A DNA stretch of 64,000 bases, taken from positions 186,001-250,000 of the forward strand of contig CDRNVI010000029.1 in assembly GCA_977017575.1 (NCBI GenBank), given 5' to 3'. The first letter of the stretch is position 1. Every line of letters begins with the position of its first letter. This stretch comes from Paramoeba atlantica. Its lineage: Eukaryota; Discosea. Shown here in pieces: positions 9,093 through 19,600 of the stretch. The notes beneath the pieces were generated by a model. It saw nothing but the letters and a program-made list of their open reading frames with translations, was not told where the DNA came from and did not search any database. The position numbers and the translations under genes were made by a program.

Positions 9093-11681
9093 ATGGACGT
9101 GAACGCATTTCACAGGTTAGAGGCGGAGGTTAAATCACAGATGCGGTTAATTTTCGACTGCACTCGAGATGCGCTTGCGGCGATCCAGCGCCTTGCAAAG
9201 GCGACAGAAAAGCGGCAGCCTTCTACATCAGACTCCACAAGGCTCATTGAGTTGCCGGAAGAAATGATCGCTGAGAGGGAGTCCGTACGTAAAGTGTCCA
9301 CGCTTCACTTTTTAGCTATCCGGGAGCAACTTTTTAGTGTAATGTTTGTGAATTTTCAGAAATCTATGAATGAAAGCTTTAACACCTATTTGGAAGCTAC
9401 AGAGAGATTGAAAACAATTTCGCCTAAAAATGAGGACCTAAGCGTTGCGCAAAGGCGTGCTTACTGCGAGGATACCCTTATCAACTTTCATCGGCATCGT
9501 GCCGTTCTGCTTTGTCAGCATTTTGGGAAATTACATCCTGTTGTGATCTTGCTTCCCTTTCGAAGACGTACGAGAGGTTCACCTGAAGGGGGCTCTGTTC
9601 ACGTTGTAAACACCGACGAGAGTCCGCATAGCCTAGCAGACTCTGTAAAATCGTACGAGAAGATTGCCGCGCGTTTTCTAGAAATGGGTGCCATAGTTAC
9701 CGCAGTGACGTCTACGGCTATGCCTTGCATACGGCTGCGAGATTTAGACTACAATCGGTTGTGCCAAAAAGCGGAAGCGAACGAGCCGTCCACTGCTCAT
9801 TCCCCGCTTTCTGCGAGCTCCTGGCACCCCAGTTGTAATATTCTTGTAGACAGTGTGTGGGCGGAGGAATGTTTACGAGAAAACACCCTGCTGGAGCTCG
9901 ACACTCAGCGGTACCATATCCAACGCTGTGAGTCTCAGATTACTTCTTCCCCCAAACGAGACAATCCAACGGCAAGCTCTCCTCCCAAAGAAGAAGAGAA
10001 AAATGTTCCCGAAGAGTCACTCGACACCGACCACCGAGAATGGGAACTGGAAGAAGCCGTTTTGCGTCTCGAACAGCAAATTGAGAACTTATCCACCCCG
10101 TGCGAAGCTCCGCAACACGAAATGTCCGATTCCCACGATAGTACCCGTATTCCTCAAAACAAAAGACCACGTCTACGCTCCTTCCCGGTTTCCAAATCAC
10201 ACAGTACACGACCCCTTCCCCCCAAACCTTTAACAACGTTAAATCTTGATCTCCTTCCCCGATCCCTCCCCGAACCCCCTTCGTTCGAGGAGGACGTCTC
10301 ATCCCGTATTGTTCTCACCGCGATTGGGGAGTCCCAAGTCGTTCACTTTAACCATTACGAGAACACCCACCCTAACCCTAAAAAACAAGAACAACAACAC
10401 AATGTCGATGAGTTGGATCGGACACCGATATCCCATCCAAGACAGTTAGATAAACAAGAAAAACAATATGATGTCGATGATTCGGAGCGTACATCCATAG
10501 TGAACAAGAATGACAATAAGAAAGAAAAACAACATGCCGATGACAATGTTGTGGGTACCTCCATGGGGAATGACAACCATAAAAAAGAAAAACAACTTAT
10601 CGACGACCATGTTGCGGGTACATCCATAATGAATAACCGTAAAAAACAACAACACGCCGATGACAGTGTTGTGGATACGTCCTCAATGAACCATAACGAT
10701 AAAAACCAACAGCAGCATGCCGACGACAGTGTTGTGGCTACATCCATAAAAAACAAACCACAAGAACAACCACAACCACATGCCAACGACGTTGTTGTTA
10801 GTAAATCCACAATGAATAACAACAGCAGCAATAACAGCAAACAGCATCTCCCCCCTCCCCCCGCCTTCCAGTTCACCTCCTCCTCCCCCCGCGGCTCTCT
10901 CCTCGACATCATCGCCGCACTCCACGCAGAGTTCGATGTCAGCCCGCAGTACAGCGGCACCGCATCCCACCTGGTGGTACCCGACGACGAGAGGGGAGAA
11001 GTAAATAAAAAGAATAGGAATCATAGGAATCATGAGTGTAAGAATACAAACGAAGGGACAGGACACGACAGGAGGGGACTCAAGGCTCGGGCAGGGCCGT
11101 ACACGAGCCCCCGGGTCGACAAGCTGCTGGCGTTTGCCCTCGCCGGGAAGCCTGTGGTCACGGAGGGGTTTCTCTGGGCCGCTAAACGCGCGGGGGAGTG
11201 GGGAGACCCCGAGACTTTTCGGTGGTTCGCAAAAGGAAGTTTAGCCGAGGCGGTACAAACCCACGGGGTTCGACTGTTTCGCGGGGCCCGGGTGGGGGTG
11301 CGGGGGGAGGGGGGTGGGGAGAACAGGACCGGGTTTCTCAAAACCCTGTGTAGGGAGGCGGGGGCGACGGCGGTGTGGGGATGCGGGGAGAAAGGGGTGG
11401 ATTGGGCAGGGCTCACCCATGTGGTGTATGAACCGGAGGGGGAGGACGAGGAAGGTGCCAACAAGACGAGGATTACGATTCACACGGGACTGGAGTCTGA
11501 GGAGGAGAAGAAAAGGCTGAATGCGCAGGTGCAACGTGTTCCGCTTTCCTATGTCGCGAGTCTTCTCACCAAGCCGGTGCGACCCGATCGTGTGGAGGCT
11601 TGTGCAGCGGACCAGGGGGTGGGACCCATTTCGAAATTAGTGAATTTTACCCGTTTTCGGTCTCAAGTTTTGTTCAAATAG
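9093..11681 (+). CDS. multi-BRCT protein, probable DNA-damage or checkpoint scaffold
   Basis: An 862-residue protein from ATG 9093; an upstream in-frame ATG at 9042 would add 17 very hydrophobic residues and seems less likely. A helical N-terminal part (about 1-140) is followed by a region ending in ILVDSVWAEECLRENTLLEL (about 250-270), which resembles the last strand-helix of a BRCT domain. A low-complexity linker with seven imperfect repeats spans about 430-580. Two BRCT-like domains end the protein: about 605-715 (GTASHLVVP, then SPRVDKLLAFALAGKPVV) and about 725-835 (GARVGV, THVVYEP). Tandem BRCT domains usually bind phosphopeptides in DNA-damage signalling (MDC1, PTIP and Rtt107 kin), but the match is by eye and no orthologue can be named. 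The 3' third is GC-rich with a C-to-G strand switch near 11000. Confidence 0.6.
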   Translation: MDVNAFHRLEAEVKSQMRLIFDCTRDALAAIQRLAKATEKRQPSTSDSTRLIELPEEMIAERESVRKVSTLHFLAIREQLFSVMFVNFQKSMNESFNTYLEATERLKTISPKNEDLSVAQRRAYCEDTLINFHRHRAVLLCQHFGKLHPVVILLPFRRRTRGSPEGGSVHVVNTDESPHSLADSVKSYEKIAARFLEMGAIVTAVTSTAMPCIRLRDLDYNRLCQKAEANEPSTAHSPLSASSWHPSCNILVDSVWAEECLRENTLLELDTQRYHIQRCESQITSSPKRDNPTASSPPKEEEKNVPEESLDTDHREWELEEAVLRLEQQIENLSTPCEAPQHEMSDSHDSTRIPQNKRPRLRSFPVSKSHSTRPLPPKPLTTLNLDLLPRSLPEPPSFEEDVSSRIVLTAIGESQVVHFNHYENTHPNPKKQEQQHNVDELDRTPISHPRQLDKQEKQYDVDDSERTSIVNKNDNKKEKQHADDNVVGTSMGNDNHKKEKQLIDDHVAGTSIMNNRKKQQHADDSVVDTSSMNHNDKNQQQHADDSVVATSIKNKPQEQPQPHANDVVVSKSTMNNNSSNNSKQHLPPPPAFQFTSSSPRGSLLDIIAALHAEFDVSPQYSGTASHLVVPDDERGEVNKKNRNHRNHECKNTNEGTGHDRRGLKARAGPYTSPRVDKLLAFALAGKPVVTEGFLWAAKRAGEWGDPETFRWFAKGSLAEAVQTHGVRLFRGARVGVRGEGGGENRTGFLKTLCREAGATAVWGCGEKGVDWAGLTHVVYEPEGEDEEGANKTRITIHTGLESEEEKKRLNAQVQRVPLSYVASLLTKPVRPDRVEACAADQGVGPISKLVNFTRFRSQVLFK
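10380..10830 (+). repeat. seven degenerate repeats in the BRCT protein linker
   Basis: Units of about 19-24 codons share the pattern KKEKQHADD, then VVGTS, then N-rich. At DNA level the cores read 'aaacaacatgccgatgac' or similar. Successive units differ by several substitutions and small in-frame indels, so the expansion is not very recent. The frame is kept throughout, which argues for selection on an open, flexible linker. Confidence 0.8.
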
Positions 11682-11973
11682 GGTTGAGCGGAGATTTCGA
11701 TGGTGTAAATGGTTTTGTGTATTCAATGCATCGTGTTTGTTGGCTATGGGGGAGTGTGTGTGGGTGGCTCCTCAGAGTGATGACTTGCCTAGGAAAGCGA
11801 TAGAGAGTTCAATTACTTTTCAATTACTTTTTTCAATTGCTTGAGAGAACTGTTTCTATTCGTGGTTAACAGACATTCGTACTACATTGACATTACCAGT
11901 TTTACTGTATCTTTGAGTACTAAACTTTAAGTACTAAATGCTCTTCGCCCTCCGATAACGAGCCGCATCGTCC

Positions 11974-12807
11974 ATGAGCGCGACGGATACGGATGCCATC
12001 AGTATTCCTCCCTCTTCTACGACGAATGAAGATGCGATTCCCCGAAAGCACGGCTTCACCCAACCATGGGAGTGGGCCCAGATCATTTCCTGGCTTCTTA
12101 TTGTACTCTCCTTCACCGCATGGTGGCCACTCTACGCGACACAGTGGGAGCTCAGGTCCTCCCTGATTCTATCCGCACTGTTCCTGATCCTATCGGGTAT
12201 TACCATTTCACTCTATTTTGCTGCGGGTTTGACCCAAACCGCAGACAAAGGACTGTTTTACGAGGTGCTCCTTGCGCCAACAAACACGATGGAAACTCAA
12301 GTACCCCCAGGAAAGATTTACTGCCCCTATTGTCTTGCATGGGTCTCCTCGAGCTGCAAACACTGTGCATGCTGTGACAAGTGCATTCGAGGGTTTGACC
12401 ATCACTGCATGTGGCTCGGGACGTGTATTGGAGAGCGAAACTACCGAACCTTTATGGCATTAACTGTTTCTGCGTTACTTCTGGTCGCGACGCAAGTCAC
12501 GGTGAGTTTGATTTTTATTGTACGCAGTTATCAGAATAACTTTGTATTAAGCGAAGGCTCCTGGATACGAAACGTAACGTTGTACCAAGTGTTTCTTTTT
12601 GTCCATCTGATGATAGAAACGGTTTCTTTGTATGCATTAGGAAAGCTTACGTTGTTTCATATTTATTTAAAGGCGACGAATCATTCCACATATTCTTGGA
12701 TCATGAACCAGAGAGAAGCCCGGATAGATGAGAACGTTTACAGACGAAGGAGTACTGTTGGTATCGTAGAGAGATGTATGACGTCTTGTTACCGATGCTA
12801 TGTGTAG
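11974..12807 (+). CDS. DHHC-family protein S-acyltransferase
   Basis: A 277-residue integral membrane enzyme expected to transfer palmitate to cysteines of proteins at endomembranes. The Cys-rich domain at about residues 110-160 shows CPYC, KHC, C-x2-C and the catalytic DHHC tetrapeptide (FDHHCMWLGTCIGERNY). Four membrane spans are visible: about 32-54, 62-88 (before the domain), 162-187 and about 200-230 (after it), the usual topology with the DHHC loop in the cytosol. The second conserved block after the last span reads STYSWI where many family members have a TTxE motif, so that motif is only partly kept. The protein is short for the family. Substrates cannot be predicted. Confidence 0.93.
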   Translation: MSATDTDAISIPPSSTTNEDAIPRKHGFTQPWEWAQIISWLLIVLSFTAWWPLYATQWELRSSLILSALFLILSGITISLYFAAGLTQTADKGLFYEVLLAPTNTMETQVPPGKIYCPYCLAWVSSSCKHCACCDKCIRGFDHHCMWLGTCIGERNYRTFMALTVSALLLVATQVTVSLIFIVRSYQNNFVLSEGSWIRNVTLYQVFLFVHLMIETVSLYALGKLTLFHIYLKATNHSTYSWIMNQREARIDENVYRRRSTVGIVERCMTSCYRCYV

Positions 12808-13027
12808 AGTTCACGGACGTTGTACAACCTTTTTTGACCGTTGGTCTTCCAACGGTTCAAAGGCTTTTGGTTTAAGTCTTTAAATTGAATCGTGCTCATA
12901 TTGTAGGTTGCATATTTATGTGCTGTATTTTTTTAAAAAAAACGGGAAGATGTAGAACGCAATTTGACTATTTCTTTCGCATTTTGTTTAGAAATTATCG
13001 TAAATTTTTGAAGAATTATTCAAAAAT

Positions 13028-13429
13028 ATGCAAGACCCAACGATCGTGTGGAACATTGCCAGGAAACAATCCGCCTTTAAGGTAAAACGCAATGGAATCA
13101 CTCGATCCCAAGACTTGCTGAACGCCACCGGGCGATTCCTGCGCGATGATGGGCTGTTTGCCCCGGAAAAGTCACAACCAGTTAGTTTCGTGCGAGGCGT
13201 CGTGAAGGACGGAGACAAACGAAAGAACGTTCTTGTAATTTGCGAGCGCAGAAAGAATGGCACCTTGATAAAGACCCCGTCTTGCAAGACCAACGCGAAA
13301 AGTAAACAAAAATCGGTGCAGAAACAGACAGGAAAAAACCGTTTCATTCACTACGCAGCGCTTAAGGCCTGGAAAGTGGTACGTAGTTTGGGTCGCATTG
13401 CGGCGAAGAAGTCCGAACAAAGCAATTAA
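13028..13429 (+). CDS. RPL28: 60S ribosomal protein eL28
   Basis: A 133-residue basic protein matching the eL28 (L28e) family along its whole length: an N-terminal block with WNIARKQSAFKVKRNG, the central GRFLRDDGLF corresponding to the 'N-x-(Y/F)-(R/K)-x-(D/N)-GL' segment, a strand VLVICERRK, and a basic C-terminal helix (HYAALKAWKVVRSLGRIAAK). It is a structural component of the cytosolic large subunit, present in most eukaryotes but not in budding yeast. Length is normal. It lies 220 bp after the DHHC gene and 260 bp before NAR1. Confidence 0.8.
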   Translation: MQDPTIVWNIARKQSAFKVKRNGITRSQDLLNATGRFLRDDGLFAPEKSQPVSFVRGVVKDGDKRKNVLVICERRKNGTLIKTPSCKTNAKSKQKSVQKQTGKNRFIHYAALKAWKVVRSLGRIAAKKSEQSN

Positions 13430-13689
13430 TTCGAAAGAAATTTATGGAAGAATAGTATTGCGCGTAAGCCTGAAAGACTACTGAAGCACGTTTTTCTTGT
13501 AGAATAAATTACCCATAAAGTAAAACACCCAGGCTGTTTACAGATTGAAAAACACATTGACAAAAATGGTTGGTGCACAAAACGATTTAAGTAATGCATT
13601 GAAGAAAAACATTTGAGAAGACCAAATCTTGTTTGAACTCGAAAGAAAGTATTCATAGGTCAGACTTTTCTTACATTTCGTTAAACTGT

Positions 13690-15546
13690 ATGTCTTTCTC
13701 GAATGTTGTACGATTGAACGAGTTGTCGGACTATATTGCGCCAAGCCAGGTATGCATTCTACCTCTGCAGAATACTGCTGCTTCTTCGCCCATTTCTGAT
13801 GACCCGAAGGATGCAGACTTGAGCTCTGGTTTGGTGCATATGCATCGTAAATCAGCGACGGGGATTGGTGCACAAGAAATCAAGGAAAGTCGAGCGCGAA
13901 TTACACTCGCTGACTGCTTAGCGTGCAGTGGATGTGTCACAACTGCAGAAGAAATTCTGATCACGCAGCAAAGTACACAAGAGGTGGACACTGTTCTTTC
14001 ACAATTTAAACAGGACATACTTTTAAGAACCGAGCTCGAAGGGACTAGTCCAGAAAGAAATCGGTTTTCTCATCGCATAACGGTAGTGTCTATTTCGCCG
14101 CAGACTGTGGCGAGCCTATGCGCTTTTTACCAAGATGTTCAGCCTTGTGACACATTTTCCAAACTTTATTACTTCCTTACTCGCATCATCGGAATCGATT
14201 TTGTGTGCTCCACAGACTTCGCACAGAAAATTGGACGCTTGCTGACCATGATCGAATATACGCAGCGCTTGCGGAGTAACTCCCCAAATCAGAGTGCGCT
14301 TCCGCTACTGGTGAGCTCTTGTCCTGGGTTTGTTTGCTACATTGAGAAAAAGCATCCCGAACTGCTTCCTTTTCTCTCTCGAATTATGTCCCCTCAGGGG
14401 ATTACGGGAAAACTGCTCGAAGCGTATTTTAAAACCGAATCACGAACGGGTGGTTCTCACCCTTCCTACTACCATGTCTCTCTGCAGCCCTGTTTCGATC
14501 GTAAATTGGAAGCCGCACGTCCCGAATTATCCGAATCTACTCATTGTGTTATTGCCACATCTGAGATTCTGGATTGGATACAACAAAAAGATATCGATTG
14601 GCACAATCTCCCTGTAAGCGCAATTTTTGATCATGACAACCCTTTGATAGAAAAAGTGGAAGAAGGAGGCGGCAAACATATTCGGGGTTCACTCCTTGCC
14701 TTTTCATTCGACCTACCGATGGATTTCCGTCAATATTTTCCAAGAAGCAATGACAGCGATGCGACTAGGCATTGGCTTCCACCACCCCCTATACCTTCTC
14801 TCCCATCGACGACAGATCCCAACGAATCTTTAGACAATTCCTTGAACATAAAAATGGAAGGCAGCGGAGCGTACCACAAAGATGCTCTTTTTCTTCAAGT
14901 TTTTAAGAAAAATTCAGACATTTCTTTAAACGATTCAAAGATGAGGTACCGTACCCGACGTAATGTGCATCACGCGGAGGCTTACCTTGACTCATCGCCG
15001 GATCTCTTCACGACTGTCATGTATGGATTTCAGCACATTCAAAACGTAACGCGTACGATTCGAAATGAACAGCGTCGAGTCTCATCCACATCCCGATCTC
15101 GAGATGTTCTACCGGATGTGATGCGGCGCTATTCGAGCTTTATCGAAATCATGGCCTGTCCGGGTGGGTGTGTCCATGGAGGGGCGCAGGCACCACAGGA
15201 ATCCCTTTCATCCGGGAACATATCCCAAATTGCAGATGTTACAACATCTCAAACGGTAGAACAACTTTATTGTATTTGGGAGAAACAAAATGAGACGTTA
15301 GATCAAAGTTGTGACGCGGTGAGTCTGTACGATGTCTTATTGCGCGGTGAGGTTTTATCCAGGCGAGTTACGAATCGAAAAGATAAGAGCAGTACGGAGT
15401 TCTTGACAGGGGACGAATTGCGGAGCTTCTGTTCGTATTTTTCGACCAATCTCACGAGCCGAGCGATGGCACAGGAGACCGACGGTGTAACAGAAAAACA
15501 ACGGCTAGATAAGATGCCTCCAGGAGCACACACATTAAGCTGGTGA
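13690..15546 (+). CDS. NAR1: cytosolic Fe-S cluster assembly factor NAR1 (CIAO3/NARFL)
   Basis: A 618-residue iron-hydrogenase-like protein of the CIA targeting complex, which passes Fe-S clusters to cytosolic and nuclear apoproteins. Start ATG 13690 gives the typical N-terminus (MSFSNVVRLNELSDYIAPSQ). All eight expected cluster cysteines are visible: one in PSQVCILP, three in DCLACSGC, one in SSCPGF, one in LQPCFDRK and two in ACPGGCVHGG. Other family blocks present are LLEAYF and MYGFQHIQN. Two poorly conserved insertions (around residues 340-430 and 510-600) make it longer than the usual 480-500 residues. [FeFe]-hydrogenase activity is not expected for this family. Confidence 0.93.
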   Translation: MSFSNVVRLNELSDYIAPSQVCILPLQNTAASSPISDDPKDADLSSGLVHMHRKSATGIGAQEIKESRARITLADCLACSGCVTTAEEILITQQSTQEVDTVLSQFKQDILLRTELEGTSPERNRFSHRITVVSISPQTVASLCAFYQDVQPCDTFSKLYYFLTRIIGIDFVCSTDFAQKIGRLLTMIEYTQRLRSNSPNQSALPLLVSSCPGFVCYIEKKHPELLPFLSRIMSPQGITGKLLEAYFKTESRTGGSHPSYYHVSLQPCFDRKLEAARPELSESTHCVIATSEILDWIQQKDIDWHNLPVSAIFDHDNPLIEKVEEGGGKHIRGSLLAFSFDLPMDFRQYFPRSNDSDATRHWLPPPPIPSLPSTTDPNESLDNSLNIKMEGSGAYHKDALFLQVFKKNSDISLNDSKMRYRTRRNVHHAEAYLDSSPDLFTTVMYGFQHIQNVTRTIRNEQRRVSSTSRSRDVLPDVMRRYSSFIEIMACPGGCVHGGAQAPQESLSSGNISQIADVTTSQTVEQLYCIWEKQNETLDQSCDAVSLYDVLLRGEVLSRRVTNRKDKSSTEFLTGDELRSFCSYFSTNLTSRAMAQETDGVTEKQRLDKMPPGAHTLSW

Positions 15547-15693
15547 AGATATTTTCTTTAAACACGAACGCATGTCCTTTTATGTAAATCCTAGTTTTCA
15601 AGTAAATTAGTTTCAATTAAGGACATGCAACGATTGCCCACGTTTTGAATTTTATACAAAAAATAACTTTTCCTACACAAACGTTATTCTACT

Positions 15694-16263
15694 ATGCGGT
15701 CGGTTTGCCTGCACCTCGCCCGACGCAGCGGTGCCTTCCTCCCCTCGCTCCTCCTCCACCACCAGACCCCCACACTTCCGGATGGTTTCTCTTTTATCGA
15801 TACCAAAGTGGAGGATAAAGGAATCACTTCTAGTTTTGAGAACCCGGAGGATATCACGCTTACGCTTACCCGTCAAGATGAGTGCATTGTACGACAGCAA
15901 CCCGTACGTGCGATTACGCTACAAACCAACACCGGAGCCCTGGGGGTGCGACCGGGACATGAGTACAAGATTGCTAAGCTCGTCCCCGGGGTGCTTGCGA
16001 TTCAGCAAACAGAATCCAGCGCCCCGGAGTCGTATTTCACCTCCGGAGGTTTTGCACAAATCAACAGCGACGGACAGGTAGATGTGAATACCGTGGAGTG
16101 CGTCCGACTCAGTGATGTCGAGAGCACATATGTGGATACGGAACTCAGTAAAGCCAACGAGGCCTCACGCTCCGCAAAGTCTGAAAAGGAAAAGGCTCTA
16201 GCGGATGTGTCCGTGGGGATTCTGGAGGCGTTGCAAACCGCACTGAAGGAAAACCAGGCGTAA
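15694..16263 (+). CDS. ATP16: mitochondrial F1 ATP synthase subunit delta
   Basis: A 189-residue protein of the AtpC (bacterial epsilon) family, part of the central rotor stalk of F1. The first 25 residues (MRSVCLHLARRSGAFLPSLL) form a basic presequence. A beta-sandwich domain follows (ITLQTNTGALGVRPGHEYKI, then VPGVLAIQQTE, then FTSGGFAQINSDGQVDVNT), where the sequence 'G-x-h-G-h-x-P-x-H' is kept as GALGVRPGHE. The C-terminal helical hairpin (TELSKANEASRSAKSEKEKA) is also present. Length and domain order are normal for a mitochondrial delta subunit. Confidence 0.9.
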   Translation: MRSVCLHLARRSGAFLPSLLLHHQTPTLPDGFSFIDTKVEDKGITSSFENPEDITLTLTRQDECIVRQQPVRAITLQTNTGALGVRPGHEYKIAKLVPGVLAIQQTESSAPESYFTSGGFAQINSDGQVDVNTVECVRLSDVESTYVDTELSKANEASRSAKSEKEKALADVSVGILEALQTALKENQA

Positions 16264-16612
16264 ATGGTGAGTGTTATCAATTGAGAAATATTTGGTTTTG
16301 CATTGAGTTGTCATTTTTTGATCCCCTAGTTCTTATCTTTTGTACGTGTGTGCTCACTATCACCCCCGAGTTCAGTTAAAAACAACAGTCTAAATAGGAG
16401 ATACACGTCAATGGCATGTAAAACTTTGCATTTAAATGGTTTATTGGTGATAACGTGAAAATATTAAAATTTTCGACGTTGCAGGCATTGCTCAGCTTAT
16501 ATTTCCAAATACTAAATTATTTATGAAAATTAAAATTGGTGCGAAAAATGGAGCTGTGAAATCAGGTACCTCAAAATAACAAGTAGCGCCCATTCTTAGA
16601 AATGAGAACGAG
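16264..16612. other. intergenic, nothing recognised
   Basis: About 350 bp of AT-leaning spacer between the ATP synthase gene and the PPR gene. I see no RNA gene, repeat or extra frame. Confidence 0.5.
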
Positions 16613-19600
16613 ATGAACCACGTGTCAAATATACGTTTCAATGCGTCAAGTCTCGGTAGTACGACTAGTATTTCCCAATTAGGCAGTTTAACCACGAAGG
16701 ACGCATCGGTGAGCGGAACAGCACTTCATGTCCTGGAATGCGCAAGACGTAGCGGTGTGCATGTGGATAAGAAAATGTATAACGCCTTTCTGAATGCGTT
16801 ATCACGCAAAACAGTAAAGAAACACACAAGCACGCCACCACGCCGTACCCAAGCCTCTTCTTTTTCGCTTAAACTTCCACCCGATGCCGCAAAGGAGAAA
16901 GCGAGCATCCCATCCCTAGGATCGTGGCACACGTCAGAGAGCGTATCGGAGCACACAGCTATAACAAGGGAATCTTCACGGGTAACACCGAGCCGTGTGC
17001 CTTCCCTGGGTGAGGGGCCAAGTCCCCCTCCGCAGCGAACCAAGACCCCACCGCGAAAACCTCAGACCCTATCGGTTCCTCCATTAGGCGAGGGACCGCA
17101 CGTTACTGTTCTAAGCGTAGCCCACAGTAGAGAGAAAGAAAAAACAACAATGCATTTAGCAGCGGGAGTAGATAAAAGAATGCACTCTCTTCACTCGTTT
17201 ATGAACCACAAGGGCCAGTGGAAAAGTCTGGAATTAGACTTGCCATTGAGAAGACCCCCGACTTCGTCCTCAGCTACTGTAAAAGTACAAGCAGCAAATA
17301 GTAATCAGCAAGCGATGGGGGACCAGAAGCTTCAAACCGCTGCTCCCTCAGCGGAACTTGTGGCTTCCAAATCGGGCGTTTTGAGTTTAGAGCCCTTTAG
17401 TAGCCCGAAGAAAGCTTCAGATAAATTGCCTTCCTCAACACGTAAGAAGGCGCTTATAGGAGGACCCGATAAGAATATTCGCGTGGCACATCTGATGGAT
17501 GATCCATCTCTGTACAAGAAGGAACAACCCGAGCGAGCGCCTGTCACCGGAAGCGATGAGCTAGCAAGTAAATTGGCGAATATTTCAGAGGAATGGAAGA
17601 GAAGACAAGACGAGGAAGCGAAACGTCAAGCTGAGGTGTTGGAGCAACGACAAAAGATGGCGGAAGCGATGGAATATAAACGGAAACTATCCCTGAAAAA
17701 TGAAAACTGGGTGAAGCGCAGAGGCCTGGCAACAAAGGTCAAGGTAAAAGGGCTTACGGGAGATTTACGTGATGTGGTGTGTGGACCACTGGAGGGAACG
17801 GCTCTAAAAACCTATCAAAGACTCCGAGCTTCGCGCGATGTTTCTGCCGATTGCTATCGCATGTTGTGTTGCCGGTTGAACCGCCCGAAACATCTTGACA
17901 TGCTGGCGGACGTTCTTCAAGAAATGGAAGGTTCTGCTTCGAGTGAAATCAACAAGATTGCTCTACGTTTTAGAGCTGGAATCAGCCTCCGTATTGCAAC
18001 GTTGGATCGACTGCTACAATTTGTCGATAAAATGGAGAAGTTGAAGCTTTCCCCGTCGAAAAACATCTTGCGTGTACTCATGCGACTCTACGTCACAGAC
18101 AACCCTGTCTCTGGGTGGCAGAAGGCGGTTGAAGTCTATAGCAAGTACAAACCACTGATGCGAGATCCGTTGTGTAGTATGGAGTTGTACCTTCTTCAGG
18201 CAATGTCCATTTCGATTCGAGGAGCCCAACATCAGACCAGGAAGTCAGTCATTTTATCCCTGCATGACCTGTTAAAAACCAAAATGAATGAGATAGGTAA
18301 GCTCCATCACGTTGCCCTTATTCGTGCCTACGGCAGTGTAAGAGATAGTGGTGCTGCGCATTCCATATTAAACCGATACAAAGATATAGGCGAGGTCGAT
18401 CAGACGATGTACACCGCCCTTCTTCCCTCCTGTGATGCAGATGCAATAAAAGAAATTACTTCCAAGCTCTTCAGCGAGCCACATCCCGTGGAATCCAACC
18501 TGGTTGCCTCCTCCATGATGAGCATGACGGCACGACAATATCCAGATGAGGCATGGAAGATTTATCGCCAGGCATGTTCGCATAATGAAGTCCCTATGCA
18601 CGGAGCTTATCTAGGACACGCTCTCGTGCGAAGTTTGCAAGGCGCAGGCATCACAAAAGAAAATATTCTGGAGACGCACAAAGTGCTTATTCGAGACGGC
18701 TTTTATTCTCATTTGAATCTCACACACATGCTGCAACTACTGAACCAATTTCAACTCTATGCCGAGTCTCTGGATGCCGTCAAGCATACTCCTCGAATTT
18801 ATTGGGAAGCAGCAAATTCACAAGCTCTTGAGGCCTACATGGAAGCTCAGAAGAAATCAAGAGGACACATTGATAGCGATATACCGGTTAAGAAAGAGGC
18901 CCTACCGACTGAGAGTGATGCATCCCCCTACTCTGAGAAAGAATTACTTTCTATCGAGCCTTCTAAAACCGAAGATTTGGTAACAGATGACTCCACACAA
19001 CTTGCAAGCGAACAAAAGGAGAAAATTCACAGCTATGAACAAAGCCTGATCGAATGCGCGAAGTCTCGAAATTGGATTCAGGCGCTTGATCTTCTTGAGA
19101 ACCTCAAGGAGACAAACACAGTTTTAACCGGCCATCACTACAATTGTGCCATCTCTGCGGCCACCACCAATATCGAAATTGTGGACCATCTCCACAAAAT
19201 CATGAAATCGCGCAATATCCCCATGAACGCAACCACCACAAACACGATTATCAACTCTCGCTTACGGGTGCAACTCTGGGAGGAGGCGCTGGTGTCGTTT
19301 GAGCACTCCCCGGTCCATCTCCGGGACGTCAGCACGTACTCCATGGCGCTGAATGCGATCTCCCACTCCGACTCGATCTGGTGCGCCGCCATCCACGTGC
19401 TACGCGAGATGGCAAAACACAATGTGCGTCCCACAACGGTTTCTTACTCCATGGCGCTGAATTCGGTTCACTCACACAGCTGGACGGCCGCGCTTGCGAT
19501 CGTGCAGTCCATGTCGAGTTCTAAAGGGGTGGAGCTTCGGCCGGCTGTGTTGAGTAAGCTGACGAAGTCGCTGGAAGCCCATGACAAAGGGGAGCTGATT

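Noticed and set aside
10366-10380. Telomere-like CCCTAACCCTAAA
   Set aside because: Only two units, inside coding sequence (Pro-Asn-Pro), and not at a contig end.
10355-10960. 201-codon - strand frame rich in Cys, Leu and Phe
   Set aside because: Mirror of the repeat linker of the BRCT gene; composition is explained by Lys/Asp/Asn repeats on the + strand.
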